64,000 nucleotides of DNA from the NCBI RefSeq assembly GCF_014207655.1, contig NZ_JACHHJ010000002.1, positions 1 through 64,000 of the forward strand. The letters are read 5' to 3'. This document shows positions 45,342 through 54,894 of the stretch, piece after piece (the first letter of the stretch is position 1; each line of letters begins with the position of its first letter). Both the position numbers and the translations under genes were made by a program. The stretch is from Geomicrobium halophilum (GTDB taxonomy: Bacteria > Bacillota > Bacilli > Bacillales > Marinococcaceae). A model generated the notes under the pieces. The model was not told the DNA's origin, did no database searches, and saw nothing but the letters and a program-made list of their open reading frames with translations.

Positions 45342-45553
45342 CTAGAAGGGATTGGTGGATTGCTTCGTTGTTAATCGCCATCGGCTTGCACTGTTTGGTG
45401 ATGTCCGGCATTATATCGGCTTCAGCCGATGTTCCTTCTTATCTCCGGCTCCTTTTCCAAATCTGTCTCTGGATGGGGATCCCATTATTAGTAGGTGCGA
45501 TGATTTACATTATCATTTCATTCATAAGCAAACGGAAAGGAAGAAAAACATGA
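45338..45553 (+). CDS. small two-helix membrane protein in the two-component operon
   Basis: 71 aa with hydrophobic segments at about 7-29 and 36-63 and a basic tail (SKRKGRKT). Starts within the kinase stop (ATGA) and ends within the next start (ATGA), so it is translated as part of the operon. No recognised family. Confidence 0.65.
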   Translation: MTRRDWWIASLLIAIGLHCLVMSGIISASADVPSYLRLLFQICLWMGIPLLVGAMIYIIISFISKRKGRKT

Positions 45554-46467
45554 GATCGTTAGTGTTGTATCTTGCAAGTTTAGCAGCAGTCGGAGTACTC
45601 ATGAGTGGGTGTCAAACCGAAGCTCAAGAAGAGGTTGAATTTACGCATATCCATGGGCTTGGCTTCACAGAGGATGGGGAGCAGGCATATATTCCGGCAC
45701 ATGATGGGTTGCGTGTCTATGAGGATGGGATATGGAAGAATGTGGAGAGTGACGAGGGGGAGCTTCATGACTTTATGGGCTTCACCATGACGTCCGAAGG
45801 ATTTTATAGCAGTGGACATCCAAACATGCAGTCGGATTATGAAAATCCGTTTGGCCTTGTAAAAAGCACGGATGGGGGCGAAACGCTTGATTTGCTCGCA
45901 CTCGAAGGGGAGGTTGATTTTCATGTCATGTCGGCCAGTTACAACACAGACGCTATCTATGTTATGAATCCGGAGCCTAATTCAGAAATGGATGAGCTGG
46001 GTCTGCATCGAACCCTCGACGAGGGGCAGGAATGGGAACCACGTGATGTGGACGGGGTAAATGGAAGCGTGATTGCGATTGCAGCCCATCCTGATGAGGA
46101 AGATAGGGTGGCTCTTAGCACAGAAGAAGGGGTCTTTCAATCTGATGATGCCGGAGATACCTTTGAACAGGTGCTAAGTGGTGTACCAGCGCCAGCTTTA
46201 ACCTATGCGCACACCGGTGAATTGCTTGTTGCCGAGGGGGTAGAAGAAGAAACAACCCTAAAAGCCATAGACGCCTCCGGCGAAGTAGTTAGAGAGATCC
46301 CTGCCCCATTGATCGAAGAAGACGCCATCAGTTATCTTGCCCAGAACCCACAGTCTGAAAATACTCTCATGGTGACGACCATCGAACGTGATATTTTTTA
46401 TACCGAAAATGGTGGAGAAACATGGGAACAACAAGCGGAACAGGGCTTTAGCTTAGATGAATCTTAA
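45550..46467 (+). CDS. F510_1955-family BNR/sialidase-like repeat lipoprotein
   Basis: 305 aa. Signal peptide with lipobox LMSGC; repeated SxDxGxTxE/W-type segments (KSTDGGETLD, QSDDAGDTFEQ, YTENGGETWEQ) form a BNR beta-propeller. THIHGLGF and FHVMS-like His motifs recur. Members are often found with copper genes; annotated as glycosylhydrolases but no catalytic residues are evident, so a sensor or binding role is possible. Overlaps the preceding gene by four bases. Confidence 0.75.
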   Translation: MRSLVLYLASLAAVGVLMSGCQTEAQEEVEFTHIHGLGFTEDGEQAYIPAHDGLRVYEDGIWKNVESDEGELHDFMGFTMTSEGFYSSGHPNMQSDYENPFGLVKSTDGGETLDLLALEGEVDFHVMSASYNTDAIYVMNPEPNSEMDELGLHRTLDEGQEWEPRDVDGVNGSVIAIAAHPDEEDRVALSTEEGVFQSDDAGDTFEQVLSGVPAPALTYAHTGELLVAEGVEEETTLKAIDASGEVVREIPAPLIEEDAISYLAQNPQSENTLMVTTIERDIFYTENGGETWEQQAEQGFSLDES

Positions 46468-46523
46468 TCATATAAAACGTAAGTCGTTTATCATACATCA
46501 ATGTTGGAGGAGGGTCTCGTTAT

Positions 46524-47243
46524 ATGGATGATGTGTCGCTCGGCCTAGCTTTTGCGGCAGGCCTCATATCTTTCTTTTCCCCTTGTATTTTTCCATTGCT
46601 TCCAGCTTATTTGGCTCAACTGACCGGCACCGATGTCTCATCGGGAGCCATCAATGCGGATCGGCGGCTGATTTTCACCCGAAGCATCGGATTTATTCTT
46701 GGCTTTACGATTATTTTCTTGCTGCTTGGATTATCCTCAACCCTTATTGGGTCATGGTTTAATCAGTACAGTACAGCCATTATGCAAATAGGCGGCATCA
46801 TCGTTATTTTATTTGGGCTACAAATGACTGGAATCATTTCCATTCGTGCCTTACTGACCGAGAAAAAAGTAGCCAAAACCCCAAAAAAGGCTTCGAGCTT
46901 TTCCGGTTCGGTGCTGTTTGGTTTGGTATTTGCAGCTGGATGGACGCCTTGTATTGGCATCACACTCGGTTCCATTCTCACGCTTGCGGGAGCATCTGGA
47001 AGCATGCTTACAGGGTCAACCATGCTTTTTGTTTATTCCATGGGTCTAGGGGTACCATTCATAGGGGTTTCGCTCCTTTATGCGAAATCTTTCCAGAAGC
47101 TTAACTCCATCAATCGTTTTTTACCGGCCATTCAAAAAGGGAGTGGCGTCATTATGATTATCCTGGGCATTCTTCTTTTCACAGGTTATTTCGAGACGAT
47201 CGCAATGTATTTAGGGCAGTATGTCCCGTCCTGGATGATATAA
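46524..47243 (+). CDS. ccdA: cytochrome c biogenesis protein CcdA
   Basis: 239 aa, six membrane helices; moves reducing power from cytosolic thioredoxin to the outside. Redox cysteines in FFSPCIFPLLPAY and AGWTPCIGITLGS. It serves ResA-type oxidoreductases, two of which are encoded downstream. Start ATG after GGAGGAGGG. Confidence 0.93.
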   Translation: MDDVSLGLAFAAGLISFFSPCIFPLLPAYLAQLTGTDVSSGAINADRRLIFTRSIGFILGFTIIFLLLGLSSTLIGSWFNQYSTAIMQIGGIIVILFGLQMTGIISIRALLTEKKVAKTPKKASSFSGSVLFGLVFAAGWTPCIGITLGSILTLAGASGSMLTGSTMLFVYSMGLGVPFIGVSLLYAKSFQKLNSINRFLPAIQKGSGVIMIILGILLFTGYFETIAMYLGQYVPSWMI

Positions 47244-47338
47244 ATGGTTGTGGTTTTGAGAACTTCTTTCGAAAAGCGATTTGAGTCAAAGAAAATCAAA
47301 AAACTGATCATCTATGAAACTAGATTTATGGGGGGCTC

Positions 47339-48985
47339 ATGATGAATAAAAAATGCGAGTGTGGACGAGTCAACCCTTACGGCACAGAAGTATGTGGATC
47401 ATGTGGCAAACCACTGGCAGATCCTGATTCGAACCGATTGCTCAACATGCGTTACGAGGGTGCCGCCCGTCGTTCCCAAACATATAGCACATCCATCATC
47501 GATAAAATCTGGAATTTCTTTTCATCTGTCAAAGTAGGGATAGGCATTATAATTGTGACACTAATTGCCTCTTCCCTCGGAACCATTTTCCCGCAAGAGA
47601 TGTTTATCCCGCCCGGCGAAACGCCGGAAGTGCATTATGCAGAGGAGTACGGAGCATTAGGCCAAGTTTATTATGCCTTTGGGTTGCATAATATGTATGG
47701 ATCTTGGTGGTATATGTTGTTGATCGCTGCGCTGGGTGTATCGATCATCATTGCTAGTATCGATCGTTTTTTTCCGTTATATAAAGCTTTGAAATCGCAG
47801 CGTGTAACCAGACACAAAAGTTTTATGAAACGTCAGCGTATTTTTGGGACAAGTCGGGTGGAGGATGTCGACCACACGTTTGAAGCAGCCCAAGATCTAT
47901 TGAAAAAGAAGCGTTACAACATTCGGGAAGAAAACGGCCATATACTGGCGGAGAAAAACCGTTGGGCACGGTGGGGGCCTTATGTGAATCACATCGGGCT
48001 GATTATATTTTTAATCGGGGCATCGCTTCGGTTTTTCCCGGGCATGTATGTAGATGAAAATATGTGGGTTCGTGAAGGCGAGACCGAAGTGGTTCCTGGT
48101 ACATCCGGTGATTATTACGTTGAGAATCAGGGATTCACATACGAAGAGTTTGATGAAGATGACGAAATTTTTGCGGATGGCATGGAAGCAAGTGCCGCCC
48201 TTCAATTCGAAGAAACATTTCGGACAGACGCAGTATTATATACACCAGAAGGCCCTCTGGGCGTCGATCAAGAGTTGGAAGAAGTCGATCGGCACCCGAT
48301 AGAAGTCAATGATGCCTTCCACTTCGACGATTATGCCCTTTATCAAGTGGACTATAAATTGGATGAGTTAAAAGAACTGAGTTTTGAAGTTGAGGACACG
48401 GAAACCGATGAGGTGGTGGGTTCCTTTACCGTAGACTTAAATGAACCTGATGATACGTATGCCCTTGATAATGGGGAGGATGTTCGCATTCATAGCTACT
48501 TCTCGAATTTCTATATGAATGATGAGGGCGTGCCAACAACGGAAAATGATGTCCCGGACAATCCGGCATTCATTTTTGAAATGGTGAACCCGGATACAGA
48601 AGCATTGGAACACACTTTTCTCGGTATTCAAGCGAATTACAATGTGAGCCCTGATCAAGAAGAGAATCGGTACGAGTTTGCGTTGGATGGTCTTGATACT
48701 AATGATGTAACAGGTCTTACCGTTCGAAAAGATAACACCCTCCCCTATCTTATTGCCGGAGGAGCTGTCTTCCTTATCGGTCTTATACAAGGATCCTATT
48801 GGCCGCATCGTCGCATTTGGTTGCAACGAAACGACGGAGAGGTCTGGCTTGCTGCTCATACGAATAAACACTGGGTCTCCCTGAAAAAAGACATCGATGC
48901 GATCACGAAAGAGACAGGCATTACGGCGCCTCGGGATCAAATCGATGATGAATACGAGAAGGGAGAGGACAAGGACAATAGCTAA
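47339..48985 (+). CDS. resB: cytochrome c biogenesis protein ResB
   Basis: 548 aa. N-terminal zinc-ribbon-like KCECGRVNPYGTEVCGSCG, as in Bacillus ResB, then membrane helices near 65, 125, 205 and 465 with a large acidic extracytoplasmic loop (about 230-455). Works with ResC to deliver and attach heme to apocytochrome c. The loop is strongly Asp/Glu-rich, in line with a salt-adapted host. Confidence 0.92.
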   Translation: MMNKKCECGRVNPYGTEVCGSCGKPLADPDSNRLLNMRYEGAARRSQTYSTSIIDKIWNFFSSVKVGIGIIIVTLIASSLGTIFPQEMFIPPGETPEVHYAEEYGALGQVYYAFGLHNMYGSWWYMLLIAALGVSIIIASIDRFFPLYKALKSQRVTRHKSFMKRQRIFGTSRVEDVDHTFEAAQDLLKKKRYNIREENGHILAEKNRWARWGPYVNHIGLIIFLIGASLRFFPGMYVDENMWVREGETEVVPGTSGDYYVENQGFTYEEFDEDDEIFADGMEASAALQFEETFRTDAVLYTPEGPLGVDQELEEVDRHPIEVNDAFHFDDYALYQVDYKLDELKELSFEVEDTETDEVVGSFTVDLNEPDDTYALDNGEDVRIHSYFSNFYMNDEGVPTTENDVPDNPAFIFEMVNPDTEALEHTFLGIQANYNVSPDQEENRYEFALDGLDTNDVTGLTVRKDNTLPYLIAGGAVFLIGLIQGSYWPHRRIWLQRNDGEVWLAAHTNKHWVSLKKDIDAITKETGITAPRDQIDDEYEKGEDKDNS

Positions 48986-49022
48986 GGTTCACTCTTAATG
49001 GAAGTATAGGAGGTAAATAAAG

Positions 49023-50213
49023 ATGAGTTTAAGCATGACCCTACTCACGATCGCATTTTTCTTCTATTTGGTTGCGACGGTGTTATACGCGGTTTCTGTG
49101 ACAGGGCGAAAATGGAGGAATAAAGAAGGCCGGATAACGGGAAATAACTGGGGTCTTTTCGGATATATAACAGCCATTGGTGGCCTCGTTTTTGCCTTAG
49201 GGTATTTCGTGACCAGATGGATCACGGTCGGGTTTGCCCCGGTTAGTAATATGTTCGAGTATCTCACATTTTTTGGTATTACGTTAAGTCTCGCTTTTGT
49301 GATCATCTATGGCATATATAGAAGTAACGTCCTAGGCGTCGTTACATTGCCTGTTGTGATGCTCATGATCGGATATGCCACAGTGTTTGTAACTGAATAT
49401 CAACCACGACAACCAGCTTTACAGACCTATTGGCTTGAGGTTCACGTGTTAACAACAGGGTTGGCGCAAGGGATTCTTGCCGTTAGTTTTGGGGCCGGGG
49501 TCATTTACCTTTTACGGACAATTGATTTAAAAGGGAAAAAAATAACCAAAAGGACGTTTGGCGTCGAGTTTATTATGTACACTTTTATGACGCTTTTTGC
49601 CTTCATCGTTTTGACCAACGCGTTTAACGCATTCGGTTATGAAGCTCAATTTGCTTATGTCAATGAATTTGAAGAACCAGCCGAAATCATTTATGATCTT
49701 CCCCCGATATTTGGTCCGAACGAGGGAGAGTTGCTCTCTTCAGATCGAATGGAACCTTGGTTCGAAATGCCCGATTGGATTGATAGTGATTCTTTGAACA
49801 CAACAGCATGGGCTTTTGGTTCTGGTCTCGTTTTATTTGGGGCGATTCGTTTAATAACGAGGAGACGTATAGGGACTCTTTTACAACCATTCGTGAAAAG
49901 GGTCAATCCGGACTTAATGGATGAAATAAGCTATCGTGCCATAGCAATTGGGTTCCCACTTTTTGCATTAGGAGGGCTTGTTTTTGCCATGATCTGGGCT
50001 CAAATTGCTTGGACAAGGTTTTGGGGATGGGACCCGAAAGAAGTGTGGGCACTCATTACCTTTCTCTTCTATGCAGCTTACCTGCACTTACGGTTGAATC
50101 GCAGTTGGCAAGGGGAGCCTTCTGCTTGGCTGGCTGTGGTTGGTTTCGCGATTATCATGATTAATTTAATATTCGTCAACCTTGTTATTGCAGGTCTTCA
50201 CTCTTATGCTTAG
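49023..50213 (+). CDS. resC: cytochrome c biogenesis protein ResC/CcsA
   Basis: 396 aa, about eight membrane helices. Heme-handling WWD-type motif in RFWGWDPKEVWALITFLFYA with flanking His residues (VHVLTTGLAQG; YLHLRL). Partner of ResB. Start after AGGAGG; 37 bases from resB. Confidence 0.93.
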   Translation: MSLSMTLLTIAFFFYLVATVLYAVSVTGRKWRNKEGRITGNNWGLFGYITAIGGLVFALGYFVTRWITVGFAPVSNMFEYLTFFGITLSLAFVIIYGIYRSNVLGVVTLPVVMLMIGYATVFVTEYQPRQPALQTYWLEVHVLTTGLAQGILAVSFGAGVIYLLRTIDLKGKKITKRTFGVEFIMYTFMTLFAFIVLTNAFNAFGYEAQFAYVNEFEEPAEIIYDLPPIFGPNEGELLSSDRMEPWFEMPDWIDSDSLNTTAWAFGSGLVLFGAIRLITRRRIGTLLQPFVKRVNPDLMDEISYRAIAIGFPLFALGGLVFAMIWAQIAWTRFWGWDPKEVWALITFLFYAAYLHLRLNRSWQGEPSAWLAVVGFAIIMINLIFVNLVIAGLHSYA

Positions 50214-50313
50214 AATCAAAAGCATCTTTGATAAGGTATCCATGCAGAGAGAACACGTTTAGGAAACGCCTAAAAGCGCCATCAATGGCAATCTATCAAT
50301 AGTGAGGTGGACT

Positions 50314-50868
50314 ATGGATAAAGAGGAGAGGGCTAAACGTAAACGACGACGCCTATGGATGCGTACGGCTGTATTAATAACGCTTGCTGTCGTTGTTTCT
50401 TATGTGTTTTATACCAATTTTGTTCACACGGAGGAAGTGGTTTCTGAAGGAGACCAAGCCCCCAATTTCACTTTGATCAATATGGATGGTGAAAGGGTAG
50501 AACTTGCTGATTATGAAGGGCAAGGTGTATTTCTTAATTTTTGGGGCACCTATTGCCCACCTTGTGAGGAAGAAATGCCTTATATGGAAGATCAACATCA
50601 GGCGTATTTGGATGATGATGTTGAAATTCTTGCCGTAAATGTGGGGGAATCCGAGTTGACCATTGATCGATTTGCTGAACGTCTTCAGTTAACCTTCCCT
50701 ATCCTGATGGATGAAAATGGCGATGTGATGGATCATTATGGCGTTGGGCAACTCCCGGCAACCTATATGATTGATGAAAACGGGGAGGTTGTTCACATTC
50801 GCGTCGGAGGCATGAGCGAAGAACACGTCCAAGATTTTATGCAAATGGTCGACCCTGCAGCTTCTTAA
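50314..50868 (+). CDS. resA: ResA-type thiol-disulfide oxidoreductase
   Basis: 184 aa; N-terminal membrane anchor (about 13-33), thioredoxin domain with active site YCPPCEEE, GDQAPNFTL and cis-Pro LPATYMID. Reduces the CXXCH disulfide of apocytochrome c. Active site is CPPC instead of the CEPC of Bacillus subtilis ResA. ATG 50314 after GTGAGGTGG; the frame is open from 50302. Confidence 0.88.
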   Translation: MDKEERAKRKRRRLWMRTAVLITLAVVVSYVFYTNFVHTEEVVSEGDQAPNFTLINMDGERVELADYEGQGVFLNFWGTYCPPCEEEMPYMEDQHQAYLDDDVEILAVNVGESELTIDRFAERLQLTFPILMDENGDVMDHYGVGQLPATYMIDENGEVVHIRVGGMSEEHVQDFMQMVDPAAS

Positions 50869-50880
50869 CACGGTCGTAGT

Positions 50881-50898
50881 CGATTAAAAATTTAATCG
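50881..50898. other. perfect palindrome after resA
   Basis: CGATTAAAAATTTAATCG, 8-bp arms with a two-base centre, 12 bases after the resA stop. It may act as a weak terminator or a binding site. The rest of 50869-51110 shows no gene. Confidence 0.5.
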
Positions 50899-51110
50899 TG
50901 ACAGCGTAGGCAAATAACGAACAAAATAAAAGCCGAAGATCTTTTTTGTTATTTCAATGGGCATTGACGATACAGATTGCACACTACGATTAAGTCAAAT
51001 GATTTAGATGAACAATGGTGAGCATTTAAGATTTCAAGAGATATGTTAGATAACCCGGAAGGTGGAATAGTGCTATTCTCCTTAGAAAACGGGTCAGTGG
51101 GGGAATACGA

Positions 51111-51632
51111 ATGGTTCGAAAAATAAGCAGCATAGGGGCTCTTCTGATTGCAACGTTGGTGATGGGAGCAATCATCTATAATTCTGTTTCTTCTCCACCG
51201 GTGGGTGTCAATCAGGGAGAAGAAGCCCCGGATATGGAGTTGCCGCAAGCCGAAGGAGAGAGTATGAGTTTAAACGATGTACGTGGCACGTTTGTCATTA
51301 TGAATTTTTGGGCTTCTTGGTGTGAACCCTGTATTCGAGAATTCCCCCTGCTTGATCAAGTCCATCAGGAATTTAGTGACAAAGAGGTTAATGTGCTAGC
51401 AGTCAATATGTCATCGTTTGAGCGTACGATGGATGAAGCAATGGAATTTTTAGATGAACAACCAGTTACCATGCCTGTCCTCTTCGACACGGATGGGGAA
51501 ATGGCTGATGAGTATCAAGTCGCTGGTCTTCCAACCACGTATTTGATTAATGAAGAAGGCATTATCGTTGATATCATCATGGGAGAAGTGACCGAAGAAA
51601 TGCTTAAGGAGAGACTCCAACCTTTCTTATGA
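51111..51632 (+). CDS. second TlpA/ResA-like thioredoxin
   Basis: 173 aa; N-terminal anchor (about 5-25), active site WASWCEPCIREFP, cis-Pro GLPTTYLIN. It has the CEPC of classical ResA, whereas the upstream paralogue has CPPC, so the two may serve different substrates (cytochrome c maturation and cupredoxin or other disulfides). Start after GTGGGGGAA. Confidence 0.85.
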   Translation: MVRKISSIGALLIATLVMGAIIYNSVSSPPVGVNQGEEAPDMELPQAEGESMSLNDVRGTFVIMNFWASWCEPCIREFPLLDQVHQEFSDKEVNVLAVNMSSFERTMDEAMEFLDEQPVTMPVLFDTDGEMADEYQVAGLPTTYLINEEGIIVDIIMGEVTEEMLKERLQPFL

Positions 51633-51696
51633 CTATCCATAAAGTATGAATGGATTTTTAGCGTCTCATTGAACGATATCCGGAATTCGTTGATCT

Positions 51697-51740
51697 AAAA
51701 AAGCTGTTGCTATGAGCGAATCATAGCAACAGCTTTTTTT
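51697..51740. terminator. bidirectional terminator
   Basis: AAAAGCTGTTGCTATGA / TCATAGCAACAGCTTTT, a perfect 17-bp stem with A and T tracts on both sides, between the TlpA-like gene and the convergent NlpC gene. Confidence 0.92.
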
Positions 51741-51749
51741 TATGATAAG

Positions 51750-52523
51750 TTACTGCATGGTTTTGGTTCCAATGATGTGGTCTTGCCAATAATCACTGGT
51801 GATGTCTGCTTGAACAACGCCTTTATTCCCTGCGTGAATCATTTGGTTATCCCCGATATATATGCCACTGTGTGAAGCTCCTGTCGTATCATACGTTCCT
51901 TCGAAAAACACAAGATCCCCAATGCTCATAGACGTTACGTGTTCCCCATCGTTCTCCCACATCTCTGCATGTGTTCGAGAGACATCGATGCCATTTTGAT
52001 CAAACACGTAGTTGATAAAGCCACTACTATCAAATCTATCAGGCGTTGTGCCGCCCCAATGATAAGGCGTTCCCAGTACACTTTGAGCTGTTGCAACAAT
52101 ATCTGAATCTGAAGAGGCTGGATCTTGGTTTTCTGAATCTTCATTTGACGGATCACCATTACTTGAAGTGTCTGGTTCTAATGCCTGATATGTATTTGGG
52201 CCGGCTATTCCATCTATAACAAGGCCTTGATCGCTTTGATATTCTTTAACAGCATCTTCTGTTTCAGGACCAAACACCCCATCGACTTGAACAGTGTACC
52301 CTTGATTCCTTAACTCAGACTGTAATTGCTCCACTTCACTACCCTGGTCATCTGTTATGAGATAGGTTTGGGAAGTGCCCATGTTATCCTCTGTATAATC
52401 ATCTTGGACGCTATGATCATCCTCGTCTGGCTCAGCATATGCGGAAGCACTTTCACTCCACATTGGAGCAAACATAACAACTGTCACGAGTGATGAAGAT
52501 AAAAATAGTTTTCTCATTTTCAT
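51750..52523 (-). CDS. peptidoglycan-binding NlpC/P60 protein with Cys-to-Ser active site
   Basis: 257 aa, secreted. Signal peptide (1-28), acidic linker, PG_binding_1 domain (about 60-116: VEQLQSELRNQGYTVQVDG, GPNTYQAL), Ser/Asn/Asp-rich linker, NlpC/P60 domain (141-257). The motif that should read DCSGF is DSSGF: residue 166 is Ser (AGT at 52026-52028). The other triad positions, His218 and His230, are present. It may be a non-cleaving wall-binding protein or a Ser variant. The Shine-Dalgarno GGGGGAGG lies in a znuA-like remnant. Confidence 0.85.
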   Translation of the reverse strand: MKMRKLFLSSSLVTVVMFAPMWSESASAYAEPDEDDHSVQDDYTEDNMGTSQTYLITDDQGSEVEQLQSELRNQGYTVQVDGVFGPETEDAVKEYQSDQGLVIDGIAGPNTYQALEPDTSSNGDPSNEDSENQDPASSDSDIVATAQSVLGTPYHWGGTTPDRFDSSGFINYVFDQNGIDVSRTHAEMWENDGEHVTSMSIGDLVFFEGTYDTTGASHSGIYIGDNQMIHAGNKGVVQADITSDYWQDHIIGTKTMQ

Positions 52524-52534
52524 TTAAACTTCCT

Positions 52535-52771
52535 CCCCCAGAGCTTGCCGAAATCGTCGAAATCGCTGAAGAAGAGGATATCGGCTACGTCGTTTTTGAA
52601 AATAACGTGAGCAGTTCCGTCACCGAAGTGATTCAGGAGGAAATCGGCGCAGAAAGCCTGGTGCTTCGAAACTTGGAATCCATTTCCGAAGAAGACATGG
52701 AGAATAATGAAGACTATTTCAGCATAATGGGGAAAAATATTGAGACGTTGGAGACAGCGTTGAATGAGTAG
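52535..52771 (+). pseudogene. 3' fragment of a zinc/manganese ABC transporter binding protein
   Basis: About 78 codons: PELAEIVEIAEEEDIGYVVF, ENNVSSSVTEVIQEE, LRNLESISEEDMENNEDYFS, ending ALNE. This is the C-terminal lobe of ZnuA/AdcA-type lipoproteins. The 5' three quarters are missing; the break is at about 52530, exactly at the start of the divergent NlpC gene. 52772-53020 shows no other gene. Confidence 0.75.
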
Positions 52772-53020
52772 GGGAGCGCTTGGAGGATGCTTCATTTGGA
52801 AAGTTCCTGGCCTTTTCCAGCGCATCTGAGAAGAAGGCGTCTATTCAAGGAGCGCCGGGTCCTCGTTTGTGAAAATAAAAATAAGAAGTGTCCGTTAAAT
52901 GTGGGCTTAAAGAAAGTGAACTGAGATTGATTACAGCAAAAATGCCTGCCATTAGGATAGATGAAAAAATTTCAGGGGAAGTAAATGGGCTGATTTCTCC
53001 TACAACTCTTTGACAAAAGG

Positions 53021-53066
53021 AAACAGCCAAAAAACCAGCATTGATACGGTTTCTTGGCTGTTTTTG
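53021..53066 (+). terminator. Rho-independent terminator
   Basis: AAACAGCCAA / TTGGCTGTTT arms around a 23-base loop, followed by TTT. It may be what remains of the truncated upstream gene's transcription unit. Confidence 0.7.
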
Positions 53067-53155
53067 TTCATTTCAAATGCAAAACTTAGGAATATTTCTG
53101 CTTCAAATCGCTTGGAGCATCATCCTTGGCTATTTGTCTTCATTCGTACCTCTTC

Positions 53156-54055
53156 TTATTTCTTTTCCCTTTTCTTATTCTTATTCTTATTCTTATTCTT
53201 GTTATTTTTCTTCGGTGAATCATCGGATAAATACCTGATCCTAGATAAGCCTGTTTTTCTTCGATAAATGATAGTGATGACAGCACCGACAATTAAAACA
53301 ATGGAAATGACTTGTGCAGTACGCAGGAAGTCAAAGATCATTAAACTGTCCGTACGTAATCCTTCAATGAAGAAACGTCCAAATGAGTACCAAATAACGT
53401 ACGTGAGAAAAAGGTCACCACGCCTCATGTTGACTCTTCGTAAATAAAGAAGAATTTCCAACCCCGATGAAACTCCAAATGGATTCATATAGAAAAGTTG
53501 GATGATAGTAGCTGCCATCAATGAACATTTGATTGATAATCCAATCGGAAAGCATAAGATTTTCAAGAAATTCTCTCGATATCTCTCCGCCATGAGCCTC
53601 TTGGTTTATAAAATTGCCCCAGCGTCCAATGGCTTGCCCAAGTAAAATACTTGGGGCTGCAATATCTGCAACTTTCCAAAAAGAAAAGCCTCGAATTTTT
53701 GCAAATACATACCCAGTAAGAACGCCACCAACTAGCCCACCGTGGATCGCAAGGCCACCTTCCCAGATTGCAATTATTTGTCCTGGGTTTTCCAAATAAT
53801 AATCCAAGTTGAAGATGACATAATACATCCTTGCAAAAACCAGTGCAACTGGAACTGCCCAGATGAGTAAGTCCGCGAAAAAGTCTTTTGGAAGTCCACG
53901 ACGTATGGCTTCACGGTTGGCTAATACGTACCCTAGTAAGGCACCAGAATGATAATAACGCCATACCAATATATCGGCTAGCCGAAGATTTCAAAGGCAA
54001 CGGGGTTTAATGGTTGTGCATTAGAAAGCAGCATTTTTTCACTCATTTCTGGCAT
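53156..54055 (-). pseudogene. lgt: prolipoprotein diacylglyceryl transferase, decayed second copy
   Basis: Starts at ATG 54055, [12 protein letters not shown], then TAG, then PIYWYGVII; a frameshift leads to [20 protein letters not shown] through [18 protein letters not shown] (Lgt signature) and [15 protein letters not shown]; a second frameshift near 53470 leads to [20 protein letters not shown] and [10 protein letters not shown]. All Lgt blocks are recognisable but no frame spans them. The C-terminal tail is a Lys/Asn run encoded by a TTCTTA repeat. A functional lgt must exist elsewhere. Its promoter has the shared motif. Confidence 0.88.
53172..53200. repeat. TTCTTA hexanucleotide microsatellite
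   Basis: Nearly five perfect TTCTTA units, encoding the KNKNKNK tail of the lgt pseudogene on the other strand. Such runs change length by slippage. Confidence 0.9.
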
Positions 54056-54180
54056 TTGATCAAAAATTCCCTGACCTTGACAATAAGTTCTATGAGAATT
54101 TTCTTTCCCAAATAGATGGTTTTACCTGCGTAGTAATAGCATTAAGGTATTTACAAATTCCCTTTAAAAAACTACGACTT

Positions 54181-54213
54181 ACGTTAAGACAAAAATGTGG
54201 AGAAATAATGAAG
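54181..54213 (-). promoter_or_regulatory. shared direct-repeat promoter, lgt pseudogene
   Basis: In gene direction: CTTCAT-N5-CTCCAC-N10-TAACGT (-10 at 54181-54186). Leader about 120 bases. No gene in 54056-54356. Confidence 0.7.
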
Positions 54214-54356
54214 AACTCCCTTTGTCACAAAAATGTGACCCTATATTACACGCAATATAAGATCACAAAATCATACCATCATATTAATGGTCATCAAACG
54301 GTGGCCATGGGATTTTACACGTTAGCAAAATAAATCAGGATGGGCAATGCTAGTCT

Positions 54357-54767
54357 TTAATTTGTTTCCAGTGGCCCTTCCCAAACGGCCATTCCTCCAC
54401 CAAAATTGACGACATCATCAAATCCGTTATTAACAAGAAAGTCCGCACTATCAATCCCCATGCTCCCTGTGTGGCAAATTAAGATGATCCGGTTGTCATC
54501 GCTTAATTCGTTATAACGTTGTTGAAATTCATCGTAAGGAATATGAATCGCACCGGGGATATGTCCTTCGTCGTAAAGCTCTTTTTCACGCAAGTCAACC
54601 AATTCAACGTTTGCCTCACCAATCTCTGCACTCACCTTGTTTTGGTTAATCTCTACCCACTCCCCTGCTTCCTCGGCTTCAGGTTCAACCGTAAATGGGT
54701 TAAACGTTAGAAAAAACACTAAAGTTATTACCGTCAAAACAATGGGCATGATATATTTACCCCGCAA
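54357..54767 (-). CDS. membrane-anchored rhodanese
   Basis: 136 aa: one N-terminal membrane helix (about 7-25), then a single rhodanese domain outside the membrane, with ELVDLREKELYDEGHIPGAI and the active-site loop ILICHTGSMG (Cys98 by count). TTG start 54767 after GGGGGGAAG. Its promoter has the shared direct-repeat motif, so it probably belongs to the copper/envelope regulon rather than the CstR regulon. Confidence 0.85.
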   Translation of the reverse strand: MRGKYIMPIVLTVITLVFFLTFNPFTVEPEAEEAGEWVEINQNKVSAEIGEANVELVDLREKELYDEGHIPGAIHIPYDEFQQRYNELSDDNRIILICHTGSMGIDSADFLVNNGFDDVVNFGGGMAVWEGPLETN

Positions 54768-54894
54768 TTGCTTCCCCCCTGTATAAGTATCCAGATGATG
54801 AAGTTATTGACCCTTGAACATTCAATGTATGCCCTTACTGAGGAATCATTGTGTTTATCTCCTTTTATCATTTCTCATCTTTCCCCATAGTTCT

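Noticed and set aside
53172-53200. Regular TTCTTA repeats as a CRISPR-like array
   Set aside because: Six-base units without spacers; a slippage microsatellite. No CRISPR array or cas gene was seen anywhere.
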